Assembly (NCBI RefSeq): GCF_954871325.1
Contig: NC_088778.1
Coordinates: forward strand, 31,942,730-32,006,729
Direction: 5' to 3'
DNA: 64,000 nucleotides
From: Gordionus sp. m RMFG-2023
Lineage: Eukaryota > Nematomorpha > Gordioida > Chordodea > Parachordodidae
The notes beneath the pieces were generated by a model that did no database searches, had not been told where the DNA came from, and worked only from the letters and a program-made list of their open reading frames with translations. Position 1 is the first letter of the stretch. Each line of letters begins with the position of its first letter. The position numbers and the translations under genes were made by a program. Below are positions 1-41,492 of the stretch, one piece after another.

Positions 1-165
1 CAATACTTTAGCCAGAAAAATATCGCCTAAACCTCAAAATTTCCACTAATATATGCCTAGACCTTTGTTCCTTCTATGAGCAACCTGTCTAATATTTTTT
101 CTGGATGAAATATTGATTTAGCCGTTTTTAAAAATCGGCTCAAAACGAGCCGTTTAACAACTCTA
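1..165. mobile_element. MITE family A, copy cut by window edge
   Basis: Right half and centre of a family A element. The inner block (GCCAGAAAAATAT, later TTCTGGATGAAATATTGA) leads into the right arm GTTTAACAACTCTA. The left terminus is outside the window. Confidence 0.75.
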
Positions 166-238
166 AATTTGTGAATCGAGAGCGACATTCGTAAATAATC
201 GCCTGACCACATGATATTTAAATATTTCAACATGTTCC

Positions 239-415
239 TAGTGTTGTTAAATAATTCAATACTTTAGCCAGAAAAATATCGCCTAAACCTCAAAATTTCC
301 ACTAATATATGCCTAGACCTTTGTTCCTTCTATGAGCCAAATCTTCAGGCCTGCCTAATATTATTTCTGGAAGAAATATTGAGTTAGCCGTTTTTAAAAA
401 TCGGCATCGACACTA
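239..415. mobile_element. MITE family A
   Basis: Begins TAGTGTTGTTAAATAATTCA and ends in ATCGACACTA; part of the right arm is lost. It is preceded by CATGTTCC, the same octamer that flanks the related copy at 2569-2727, because the surrounding DNA is a duplicated segment. The octamer is not present on its right side. Confidence 0.75.
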
Positions 416-463
416 AATAGATATCTAAAACAATTAAAAAAATTTTTTTATATAGATATAAAT

Positions 464-645
464 CAGAGACCAGCAGGCCCGGCCCGGGTACACATGCAGT
501 GCCGTATTTTATCGCTATCATTAGCTACAAAATTTAAAAATAAATTATAATATATTTTTTAAAAAAATCCAAGCCGGGCTTGAAAATATAAAACCCGACC
601 TAGGCCTGTGTAAATGGTATTCCCCCCCCCCATTGCAGGTCTCTG
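464..645. mobile_element. CAGAGACC MITE with GC-rich arms, exact 8-bp TSD
   Basis: Starts CAGAGACCAGCAGGCCCGG and ends GCAGGTCTCTG, so the termini are inverted repeats. It is flanked on both sides by ATATAAAT (456-463 and 646-653), an exact 8-bp target-site duplication as made by hAT-type transposases. The arms are CCCGG-rich islands around an AT-rich core, and there is no coding capacity. Confidence 0.85.
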
Positions 646-1041
646 ATATAAATTTAATAGACAAGAAAAATTCTATGAATCTTTCATTTCTTCGTTTTCT
701 TTCCGCCGTGTTGAAATTTTTTAAAAGATTTTGAAATCCATTCGACGATAGGGTTCAAATCAATATTTATGAACCACGAACTTGACAAATTTTTGTCCAC
801 TTTAAACTCGCCAGGTTATCTACACCACGATCAAATTCGTGTATAAGATGAAAGTTCTTTCAACACGTGACAAAACACCGCGTGATTCACGAGGAATTTT
901 TCATTAGGAATATCTGCATCGATATATCGTACCGAAGCCCGGCAACGTTTCATATTTATTTAATTTGAATCGTCGGCAGATTCTTTATATTCTCGCGCCA
1001 AATAAGCGCAATCTAGATTTTTAGGACTAATGCCATGTAAA

Positions 1042-1350
1042 TAATACCTATAGAACTGACGATGCATTCATAATAACGCATTTGAAAGCGTCGTCGAATG
1101 AAAATCAGCTGGACTCGCCATTTTGGTAACCCCATATATTAATTATTCTCATGTTAAAAAAAAAAAACTAGATCAGGCAATTCTTTAATCAAGTTCGCTT
1201 CAGACATAGGAATAAAATTTAGCCATCTCGTTTAAATTTTTTTAAAATAATGATTATGGGTAACCAAAATGGCGTCCACAGCTGTTTTTCATTGATGTGC
1301 ACTTTTTTTTTAATGAATTGCATCGTCATTCTTAGGTATAATTTTTATTT
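1042..1350. mobile_element. MITE family C, diverged copy
   Basis: Long inverted repeat: the left arm contains ATAATACCTATAGAACTGAC and CGCCATTTTGGTAACC; the right arm has the reverse complements GGTAACCAAAATGGCG and TCATTCTTAGGTATAAT. It matches the better preserved copy at 51042-51378. The ends are too worn to define a target duplication. Confidence 0.65.
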
Positions 1351-1598
1351 TTTAGAATAAAGAATTATAAATGGAAAGAAATTTTTAAAATAAAAATAAT
1401 AATTTTAATTAAAAAAAAAAATTTGTTCTTGCTAGATGAGATTTTATGATGCTTCCTAGAAAAAAAATTGTAAAATTGGCAAGTGTTTGTTAATAAATGA
1501 TTCGAGTTTTCAAAACGCGGTTAAACCCCAATATTTTGGCTAAAAATGTTACGCAAGCCTGGATATTTTTCCTCGCGGAAGGTAGATAAGTTTGGATG

Positions 1599-1782
1599 TA
1601 GTGTTGTTAAACGGCACGATTTGAGTCGATTTTTTAAAAACGGCTAACTCAATATTTTAGCCAGAAAAAAATATTGTTCTAAGCCTCAAGATTTTGTTAG
1701 TAAATGTTCAAACCTAATCTTAAGACTTGCATAATATTTTTTCCTAATAAAATATTATGTTAGCCGTTTTTAAAAATGGGCT

Positions 1783-1818
<36 letters not shown>

Positions 1819-1845
1819 TCGTATTTTAATCGATTCTTAAACACT
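1599..1845. mobile_element. MITE family A with internal TTTC microsatellite
   Basis: Starts TAGTGTTGTTAAACGGCACG and ends in AAACACTA. The right arm is interrupted by a (TTTC)n tract at 1782-1820. Flanking octamers match only weakly. Confidence 0.75.
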
Positions 1846-1865
1846 AGTTTAGACACATCTCTTCG

Positions 1866-2100
1866 GCCTACAATTGGAGTGCTCCACTTGCGCAAATGTT
1901 TAAAATGAGAAAATTACCATTAAAGTTTTCTAAAATTTGTTCAATTTTTGACAGAGCTACAACAACTTTGGAAAAAATTAATATTTTTTACATCTATTTT
2001 ATATATATATATATATATATTGGGAATAAATAAGTTATTATCCACTTCTAACTCAAAAATTTGGAAAATGTCGGGTGGAGCACTCCAATTCTAGACCGAC
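1866..2100. mobile_element. Small inverted-repeat element, family G
   Basis: Left end CGGCCTACAATTGGAGTGCT and right end AGCACTCCAATTCTAGACCG are inverted repeats, with an AT dinucleotide run in the middle. A second copy lies in the opposite orientation at 11128-11364, where the flanks suggest insertion at TA, as Tc1/mariner elements do. No coding capacity. Confidence 0.6.
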
Positions 2101-2568
2101 GATCTATTAACGAAATCTTCGAATCTCGCGTAATTATATTTTGGCTAAAATATTGTTTTTTTATAGCCGTTTTTTTTAAAAAAATTGAGCCATTTTAACA
2201 AACACCTAAGAAAATTGGTCCATTTTTTTTATAATATAACTTAATTTTGGATTTTATAATAGTATGTATCAAGAGACCTGCAGAGGTACCATTTGCACGA
2301 CCCGGCCCGGCCCGATATTTTTAGAACCGGCCCGGTCCGGTTTTTAAAAAAATAACAATTATTTTAATTTGTGTAGTATGACATTTGTTCCTTCTATGAG
2401 CAAAATCTTCAGGCTTGCGTAATATTTTTCTGGATGAAATATTGAGTTAACCGTTTTTAAAAATCAGCTGAAAACGAACCGTTTAACAACACTAAATTTG
2501 TGAATCGAGAGCGACATTCGTAAATAATCGCCTGACCACGCAGATATTTAAATATTTCAACATGTTCC

Positions 2569-2727
2569 TAGTGTTGTTAAATAATTTAATACTTTAGCCA
2601 GAAAAATATCGCCTAAACCTCAAAATTTCACTTAATATATGCCTAGACCTGTGTGCCCTTCTAGGAACAAAATCTTCAGGCTTGCTTAATATTTTTTCTG
2701 GATAAAATGTTGAGTGTCGTTTAATAA
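2569..2727. mobile_element. MITE family A with TSD
   Basis: Starts TAGTGTTGTTAAATAATTTA. The right arm is truncated to GTCGTTTAATAA but is followed immediately by CATGTTCC, identical to the octamer before the element (2561-2568 and 2728-2735). Confidence 0.8.
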
Positions 2728-3886
2728 CATGTTCCTAAAATAATTGATTTTTTATTGTTAAATATCAGATCAAATAATGAATTTTTTTTTTAAAAAAAAG
2801 GGTACATCGGCAAAGAGAACCCAAGGAACTTCGATAAAATAAATAATCCTAATTTTGATTTATTTCAAAAGTTAACCGATTAATCTTAAATAGTTGGCAA
2901 ACCCGATTACCATTACCGCTGAGCTGACCGATACCTAATCTAGTAAAGCTGCGCTCTCGGATTTGGTCGGGCGAATTAAAAAAGAGTTATAACGGCCAGA
3001 TCGGTCAATATATACATAAAAAAAATTTCGGCCGCAACTCAAAATTTATGCATAACTGATGTTTTTCGTAAAATTTTGATTAGGCCACCTCGAGGCATTA
3101 AAATTTTTTGATATTATTTTTTTCGATAATTCTAAAGCCTTAATATTTTGATTATATTATTTAATTATACTATTTTGAAAATATATTTTAATATCTTATT
3201 TTCTATAATTATCATATCAATTGATATATATAAATGACTTGTTGTAATAAGAAATAGGTAGGATAGGCATAGGATTAAAATATAAAGAGAAGCCTTAATT
3301 AACATTGGAGAAAAAAAATTGATATAGTAAATTTAAAATGTAATAGCTGGAAAGTTCATATACAAAATATTAACAGGCTGTTACGGAGGTTTCTTAAAAC
3401 TTTAACGGGCTGGGCCTGACTTTTCGTAAAATTTTAGCGGACCGGGTTACTTGGGCAAAAATAGCGGGTCGACTCTACAAGGTCTTTTCAGATTACATAG
3501 ATATATATTCCCTTCTCATTTATTGTATATAGATTTATTAAAATAAATAAAATTAGTTTTATTTGTTTTTTTTTCATTTGGCTGTGTTCAGAATCATTAT
3601 TTAAAAAAATTTTTCAAAAAATTCAAAAAGTTTCAAAACTTTCGCAAATTTAAAATTTTCTTAGTTTTATTTATTTATTTTCATTAAAAAGTTTCGAAAC
3701 AAAATTTAATTTTTATCTTTAAAAAAATATTCAATTTGTCGCGATTTCGGTATGACACATTTATAACGTTATAAAATTTTAAAATAGTTGAGCCTGGCGG
3801 ATTTCTGATCTAGGCATCGATTCTCTGAAGATTAGCATTTATAATTTTGTATCTCGGGAAAATGACTTTCAACACTTATGGTTAGG

Positions 3887-4075
3887 TAGTGTTGTTAAAC
3901 TACCTATCTTTATAGTCAACTATAAAACAGCGTGGCCATATTTTTATCCAGAAATATTCTAATCAATCTTCAAGTCGAGGCTCAACTTAGAAGCTTAATT
4001 CAATTTTTTTTAGTCCAAAAGGCTTGACCAAGACACAATAAGAAATGGTCAAAGTTAGCTAATTTAACAATACTA
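3887..4075. mobile_element. MITE family B
   Basis: Shares the outer TAGTGTTGTTAAAC and TTTAACAATACTA ends with family A but has a different interior (CAACTATAAAACAGCGTGGC, ATATTTTTATCCAGA). A second copy with the same interior is at 58502-58677. No matching target duplication here. Confidence 0.7.
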
Positions 4076-4732
4076 ATTCAACAAACGGCGTAGATTGTTA
4101 TGTGAAGCGAATAGAAATTTTTATTCAAATAAAAAAACGAATATTTTTGATGACTATATATATAATAAATCAAGAAACTTTTTGAGTAGTGGTAAGGTGG
4201 AAAGAAAAATATCAAAATAAATTACAGCGATTTTAAAACTGTTAAATGCTAAAAAAAATATTTATATGAAAAGTGTCTAAAAATGGATATTTGAGATACT
4301 TAAATTTGTATTTAAATAATGATTTATTATTTTTTTCTCAAATGATTATGTACTCCAAAAAATTTTTCGATAAAAATTAATGTAAATTTCTACAGGTTTC
4401 TAGTGAACGGTAGATAGATAGAAAAAAAGGAAGGAAGGAAGGAAGGAAGGAAGAAATAAAGAAAAGAATTAAAAAATCTCTGGCATGTTGCTAAGCCCCT
4501 AGTATACCATTCAAGGGGAGTTCTTTCGTGAATTACAAAATATGATTAAAGTTCATTTTTTTTTCCTTCTTCATCCTTTCAAAATCGCAAAGTTTTCATA
4601 AGTGACTATTCGTCCTCTGCTCTAACCTATCTGTCCTCCTTAATTGGGGTTACAAAAATGCTGCTCAAAGGATTTACTATAACAAGAATCGAATTTCAAT
4701 TTATAATATTACCTGAACCTGAAGATTTTGCT

Positions 4733-4918
4733 TAGTGTCGGTTAGCTCAATATTTTAGCCAGAAAAATATTGCCTAAACCTCAGGATTTCGCTAATGTTT
4801 CAAACCTTCGTTACTTCTACAAACAAAATCTTTAGGCTTGCATAATATTATTCTGGATAAAATATTGAGTTAGCCGTTTTTAAAAAATTGGCTCAAAACG
4901 AGCCGTTTAACAACACTA
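4733..4918. mobile_element. MITE family A inserted into another family A copy
   Basis: Ends in GTTTAACAACACTA; the left arm is shortened. ATTTTGCT occurs on both sides (4725-4732 and 4919-4926), an exact 8-bp duplication. The flanking DNA (CCTGAAGATTTTGCT on the left, CTCGTAGAAGGAAAACAAAGG on the right) is itself the interior of an older family A element that continues to about 5064, so this is a nested insertion. Confidence 0.85.
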
Positions 4919-5426
4919 ATTTTGCTCGTAGAAGGAAAACAAAGGTTCTAGACATATAATATCATCGAAATCCTGTGAGGCTTAGGAAATATTTCTCTGG
5001 CTAAAATATCGAGTTAGCCGTTTTTAAAAAAATAGGCTCAAAACTAGCCGTCTAACAAACATTAGTGTGTTGATCAACTAATTCCAAGATAAATAAATTA
5101 TAAAATATTTTATTTAATATATCCTTTATTATCTTTAAAAATAAAATAAAATAAGAATGACAAATTTTTTGATATTTTAGACAAATATATATTTATTTTT
5201 TAAAAAAAAATGACCTTCTAAAAATATATAAATTTAGTTTTATTTTAATCGAAACAAATATTAATTTTTTTGTAATTTTTGGATTTTATTTTTTTTCTAT
5301 CAAGATTAAGAAAGAATGATGGGAATAAATAAAAGTTGACGAGAATTTATGTTTTATAGTTATTTTAATTTATTATTTTAAAATGAGAAATGATTATTGA
5401 TTTGATATGTTTTATAAATTTTTCGT

Positions 5427-5815
5427 TAGAGATCAGCGTATGTTGGCCCGACTGGTACCCGGCCCGATCCCGGCCCGGCTCGAACTAGCTTTAAAAAAAT
5501 TGGGTTCGGGTTGGGTCGGGCCTAATATTTTTTAAGAAAATTCGGATTAGAAATTTATTTAAATATATCTAAATTTTATCAATTTTCATGTTGAATTTTT
5601 TATGTAAAATAAAAAATATTTGATTTTATTTATAGAGATTAGACGGTCATATAACACATATCCTTTATTTTGAGTTATTTATAAAAATTTATTTCTACAT
5701 TTATAAATCCGGGCCGGGACCAATTTCGAGTTCGGGCCGGGCCGGTACGATTTTTTTAAAAATATTTCGGGTTCAGGCCGCGGGCTTGAAAAATTAAGCC
5801 CGATGCAGATCACTA
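5427..5815. mobile_element. CCCGG-rich inverted-repeat element, family E
   Basis: Ends TAGAGATCAGCG and CGATGCAGATCACTA are imperfect inverted repeats. Subterminal GGCCCGGCTCG and GGGCCGGGCCGG blocks flank an AT-rich core. Flanking octamers TTTTTCGT and TTTAACGT agree at 6 of 8 positions. Confidence 0.6.
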
Positions 5816-5966
5816 TTTAACGTATATTCAGATCCAAAAAAAAAGGTTTTCATAAAAGAAAATATTATTTCAAAAAAGCGAGCTTTTTACACAACATTTT
5901 TTAGACTTTACATAATTTATAAATTACTTGCACGTTACACCTTTGTTGGAACTGGCTCGGGAAAAC

Positions 5967-6184
5967 TAGTGTTGTTAAATCATTTTTAGCCGATTTTTTA
6001 AAACGGCTAACTTAATATTTTATTAGGAAATATATTATGCAAACCTTAAAGATTTTGCTCATAGGACGACACAAAGGTTTAAACGTCCATTAACGAAATC
6101 TCAATTAGTCAATATTTTTCTGGCTAAAATATTGAGTTAGCCGTTTTTAAGAATCAGCTAAAATCGAGCCGTTTAACAACACTA
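5967..6184. mobile_element. MITE family A with near-perfect TSD
   Basis: Starts TAGTGTTGTTAAATCA and ends CCGTTTAACAACACTA. Flanks GGGAAAAC (5959-5966) and GGGGAAAC (6185-6192) match at 7 of 8 bases. Confidence 0.85.
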
Positions 6185-7318
6185 GGGGAAACCTGACTCT
6201 GGAACTGGTTCTTGGAAATTCTAGGATGTGTTTCAGGTCCTCCGACTCTAGCCATCGAACGCGCATTACAGATGTTTCGCCGATCATTAACGGAATGTTC
6301 AAAAAATGAAAAGAAAGACATTTAAGGTTTAGGCTGTCCATTTTCACTCTTTTAAAATTTTAGCTCGCCCTAACCAATATTATCTCTCCGCGAATTCGGG
6401 TTCAGAAATTTAGAATATTTTGGTTGGGCATTTTGAGACCACAGACTAAATAGAAACCGATTTATGGAAAACCCATCAACCAGGGGTAATATGGACCAGG
6501 AGCTGGATCGGACATATTTTTTTTAGAAAATCTGTTTCGATGAAGTTCCCTGTTATCAAAATATCCTCTAAATTGAGTTTAAAAATTCTGAAAAACCAAA
6601 TTCTGGTTCATAACATTATTTGTCATATTTACAAGTTACATCTTTTAAGGTAACCTGACACATTTCTTTCACTAATGATGTAACGAACTACTTTAAAACC
6701 AACACAAGGGGCTTTTCTTCATATTGTTTTTTTTTCTTCTTCTTGATTTTCTAAGACATACGATTTTTTTTTGACACAAATTGGTTCCTAACAGCTAAAA
6801 TCTTTCACTCCCAGTTGACATGTACCTTATATTAATCCAATCCCTATCAGATTGACGGGTTATCGGTAGAAATGATTAATGATTTTAATCGAATAATTTG
6901 AATAATTCATTTTATTCGAAAATAATTTGTATTCTGTTGCACTATTTATTTCGACTCATATTTTGAACAGGTCTTCTCCATTATAACATATTATTCAATC
7001 GTCACGGAGTTTTTTTTTTTAATATAAAACTATAAAAAACAAAATCATTTTTAGATTTATGCTTCATAAATATTTATGAATTTACAGGAAAAATCTTGTA
7101 GAAAAAAAAATTAAATATATATTATTCAAAAGTATGAGATTATCTATTTTATTATAAATAAAAATTACTCTGACTTTAAGCTATATATATAATATGTACG
7201 AAATTTCTTTTTGAGATTTATAGATTTTATTTTATACTATAAAATATAATATAATATATATATTTTTTCTATATAATAATAATTTCATTTCTTCCTTTCC
7301 TTCACTTCCTTCCCTTTT

Positions 7319-7319
7319 T

Positions 7320-7359
<40 letters not shown>

Positions 7360-7361
7360 TC
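7319..7361 (+). repeat. (CTTT)n microsatellite
   Basis: About ten uninterrupted CTTT units in a pyrimidine-rich stretch. Confidence 0.95.
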
Positions 7362-7924
7362 ATTTATTTTCTTATTTTTTTATATTCCAACACATAAAAA
7401 ATATATGGAATATTTAGATTTCCCATAAATTTTTTATATAAATTAAAAATGACTCAAGGGTTAACATGCAAAATTGTTTTATAATTTATAAGATAGGTAT
7501 TCCAAACATGATGGAAAACATTTTCGGTAAAATCAGATTTTTAAATTTAATAATAAACGCAAAAAAAAATAATACATTGACGGAAAAAAATATATTGACG
7601 CTTACATATATATCTTATCATAATAATCCTCAAAAAACGTCAATCAAATTTAGCCAATAGTGTTTTTTAAAACGTATTTGTCCAATAAAAATGATTATAG
7701 CTGATTCCACGTCATTCTTGACGGGCTATCAGCTAGTATATATAATATATAATATAGTGAATTAAAATTAAGTATTTTACTAAAATTACAAATCGATTAT
7801 AATTACGAAGTAGCCTAAAATAATTCCATTTTTAATATTCCAAAATTGCTGAACTTCAATGTCAATGGCATTCTAGCGCACTCAAAAATAAACAATTTTT
7901 TTAAAAAAAAAAGACGCAATGAGG

Positions 7925-8232
7925 TAGTGATCTGTAGGAACTAATTTTTCGAGGCCGGCCTGACCCGACCCGACTCGAAATAAAAATTATTTGTCCACCT
8001 GGGTCCGGCTCGAATAAATTTAAATATAGTAAAAGATGTCAAAAAAATTTTTTTTGATGACTTTGTCTCATTGCGAGAATCTTAAAATACATAAATTTAT
8101 TTGAAAGAAAAAAAAATGTAATACTTATTTAGAAAATTTTAAGCCCGACCCGGCCCGGTCCGAAATTATTTTTTAAAAATAGACCCGGTTTCGTTCCGGG
8201 TACGGGCCGAGCCATGATTTACGGATCTACTA
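7925..8232. mobile_element. CCCGG-rich inverted-repeat element, family E
   Basis: Ends TAGTGATCTGTAG and TACGGATCTACTA are inverted repeats, and the arms carry CCCGACCCGACTCG and GACCCGGCCCGGTCCG. TGAGG abuts both sides but not in an exact 8-bp register. Same family as 5427-5815. Confidence 0.55.
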
Positions 8233-8770
8233 TGAGGATCATTATTCGAAATTTATATGTGCAAAAATCAATAAATAACAAATTTAAATTTTTTGGCGTC
8301 ACAGGAGCGGACCGAGATCTCCAATTTGAATGGATGAGTCATAAAATAAATAAAATAAAAAATTCACGTAAAAATTTATTATATATATATATATTATTTT
8401 TTTTTTGTTGACGAATAGATTTAGGGTAAACAATTTTTTTTTTTTTGTTGTGCTAAAAGTTAACGGAGATAAATTTATTATTTATTTTTTTATTTTTTGT
8501 CCCCCGCAAAATGTCTAACTTAGTTACTCAAACCTTTAACGGCACTGCATTTAGTCGATCCGCCTGACTTGCGTTTTTTATTTATTTTTAGGTCCAGGAA
8601 TTTGTTTGAAGCTATTTATTTTTTTTTCGCCGATTTCTGCCCATATTTCCGTTTTAAAATACTTTGTTAAATTATATGAATTTGTCTCTAAATGAATATT
8701 TTTTAAACTTCCACGTATAAATTCTATAGTTATAACCCTTGATTTATCGCGACAAATATTCGTATGTTTT

Positions 8771-8870
8771 ATACATCTATAATTTTAATCATTTAACACT
8801 AACACATACTCTAAAATTTTATACATCTATAATTTTAAACATTTAACACTAACACATACTCTAAAATATA
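8771..8870 (+). repeat. 50-bp tandem duplication
   Basis: Two head-to-tail copies, each starting ATACATCTATAATTTTAA and running through AACACTAACACATACTC, differing at only a few bases. They lie about 550 bp upstream of the receptor start codon. Confidence 0.9.
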
Positions 8871-9035
8871 GAAACAAATACAAATATATGCATCATAAAA
8901 ATTTACTTTATTCACATTAATTTATATTAATCTTACAATCATAATCATAATATAAACATATTAAGTATAAACTCTTGAACAAAAGATCATCTGATTTTAA
9001 CTACAACCCAACTCCTTCAAAAGATCACTTTTGAT

Positions 9036-9085
9036 TGACATTTCATACATATCATAATATTGACATTTCATACATATCATAATAT
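9036..9085 (+). repeat. 25-bp exact tandem duplication
   Basis: TGACATTTCATACATATCAT plus AATAT is repeated twice in tandem without change, followed by an AT run, in the presumed upstream region of the receptor gene. Confidence 0.9.
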
Positions 9086-9413
9086 ATATATATAAATATA
9101 TAACAAAACTACAACAGAATGCATCTCAAAAACCGGGGTACTAGAACTTCAGAAATTCCTAGAACTTAACTTGTTTAAATCCCTAAATTATCTCCATAAT
9201 TCCAAAATCGATTGAGACTACCAAAAACTATTTCCATAAATCTCTTAAAGATAGTTGAAAGAGAGAGATCTTCAAAAATCTTAGAATTTTCTCGAATTCA
9301 TGAACAGGAATAGATTCAGTAAAATCGATAAAATTCTTCCCAACTTACTTATCCCAATTTTTCGCGATATCGTTATCGACGACTCCGTAAAGTAAACACT
9401 TTTGAAGAGAAAG

Positions 9414-39842
<30,429 letters not shown>

Positions 39843-39899
39843 TTACATTTCTACAACCCCCCCCCCCCCTCCCCAAATAGTATTCTATTATTTTGAAGA

Positions 39900-39999
39900 A
39901 ATAAAAACTCAACATTTAAATGTTTCCTCATCATTACAATTACCGATTTTGTATTTATTTATTGTCATATTTATAAAGTCTGAATTTTGTGTTAATAAA
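39900..39999 (+). promoter_or_regulatory. Candidate polyadenylation signals of the receptor gene
   Basis: AATAAA hexamers at 39900-39905 and 39994-39999, 58 and 152 bp after the stop codon. Further AATAAA copies follow, and in DNA this AT-rich some are expected by chance. Confidence 0.45.
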
Positions 40000-40226
40000 C
40001 CCGATGGAATTTTAATATATAATGTCGAAAAATTAAATAAAATTGTACATTTTTTATTTTAATAATTAATTTAAATTTTATTTTATTTTTTTAAATCGTG
40101 ATCTATTTGTATTTATATTTTTTTTTTTATAAAAAAATAATAAATGTAATTATTTACAAAATACCACACACCTTAAAGCATGGGATTAAAAAGAAAATTC
40201 CCTCTAGTATCGTTGTACCTAGAAAC

Positions 40227-40565
40227 TAGTGTTGTTAGATGGCTCGATTTGAGCTCGATTTTCTTTCTACCTTTCTCTTCTCTTCTCTTCTCTTCTCTTC
40301 TCTTCTCTTCTTCTTCTTCTCTCTCTCTTCTTCTTCTCTTCTCTCTCTTCTCTTCTCTTCTCTTCTCTGAAAATGGCTGACTCAATATTTTAGCCTGAAA
40401 AATATTGTCCTGAGCCTTGATATTTCGTTAATAGATGTTCAATCAAACCTTTGTGTCACCTATGATGAGCAAAATCTTAAGGCTTGCTGCATAATATTTT
40501 TCTAGAATATAATGAGTTTACCGTTTTTATAAATCGGACTCAGAATGAGCCGTTTAATAACACTA
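40227..40565. mobile_element. MITE family A, exact TSD, with TTCTC microsatellite
   Basis: Starts TAGTGTTGTTAGATGGCTCG and ends CCGTTTAATAACACTA. CTAGAAAC flanks both sides (40219-40226 and 40566-40573) exactly. The left arm is expanded by a pyrimidine microsatellite at 40273-40367, which makes the copy longer than its relatives. Confidence 0.9.
40273..40367 (+). repeat. (TTCTC)n and TTC microsatellite
   Basis: Pentamer and trimer pyrimidine repeats lying inside the left arm of the MITE at 40227-40565. Confidence 0.95.
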
Positions 40566-41266
40566 CTAGAAACTTAAAAGACATCACTTTATTTTCCGGA
40601 TTAAAACTTCATTTAAACTTGCTTTTAATTACCGTAGTAATATAACTTTTCAGTGTAATAGATTTCTCTTATAATTTATTTGAGCTAAATATTATATAAA
40701 AAAGCAGCAAAAAAAACATTCTTAAAAATCATTTTGACGAAATTTTGAAAAATACTAAAAGATTTATATATATTTATAAAATTAATTAATCTTATTTTTT
40801 TTTTAAAAAAAATTATCAATCTGGATTGTGAAAAATAACAAAATATTTATTAAAAAATTTGCATTAAAATAATTGATAGATAATAATTTCCGGAAGATTT
40901 TAAGCGGAAATAAAAATACGCGGGGAAAAAAAATCAGTTTATTTTCATCTTCAGTTATCGTTTTGACTCCAGGAGTCTTTTTTTTAAATATTAGGTATTT
41001 TGACGAGTGAATAGTGATTGATAACTGTCTTAATAATTCTCCATCATATTCAGCCTTATAATGCTATCCCTTGATCTTTAAAGTTTTAAGTTTCCATTTG
41101 TTTTTTTTTAAGTCACCCTATAATGAATATATCTAACGCTGCCAATCTATTTAGATCCTTTTTCTCTTCTTAACAGTTAGACCTATATTTCAGCGTACGA
41201 TATTTAATAAACTTTAGATATACATATTTATAGAGTTCCATCTCGTTTCTATTTCTTGCTAAATGG

Positions 41267-41492
41267 TAGTGTTGTTAAACGTTACGATTTGAGCCGATTT
41301 TTAAAACCGACTAACTCAATATTTTATCCAGAATAATATTATGCAAGGCTAAAGATTTTGCTCAAAGATGCTCACAACGATTTGAATATCTATTAGCGAA
41401 ATCGCGAGGCTTGAGGCAATATTTTTCAGGCTAAAATAATGAGTTAGCCGTTTTTAAAATTTGGGTTCAAAGCGAGCCTTTTAACAACACTA
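41267..41492. mobile_element. MITE family A
   Basis: Starts TAGTGTTGTTAAACGTTACG and ends GCCTTTTAACAACACTA. Flanks CTAAATGG and CTAATAGG agree at 6 of 8 bases. Both arms and the centre are present. Confidence 0.83.

Larger units (their letters stand above)
1..9413. other. Non-coding upstream region dominated by MITEs
   Basis: No convincing coding exon was found on either strand before the receptor's first exon. The stretch holds several copies of the TAGTGTTGTT MITE family, one clean CAGAGACC element with an exact 8-bp duplication, GC-rich CCCGG-bearing elements at 5427-5815 and 7925-8232, and microsatellites at 1782-1820 and 7319-7361. Between these it is AT-rich DNA with A and T runs. Roughly the last few hundred bases, just before position 9414, should contain the receptor promoter and 5' UTR, but I could not pick out a TATA or initiator element in DNA this AT-rich. 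Confidence 0.6.

Noticed and set aside
520-1010. Short minus-strand frames such as MKRCRASVRYIDADIPNEKF
   Set aside because: About 40 codons, with neighbouring frames equally open; no splice sites or homology seen.
8511-8570. 19-codon open frame MSNLVTQTFNG upstream of the receptor
   Set aside because: Possible upstream frame, but no evidence that it lies in the transcript.
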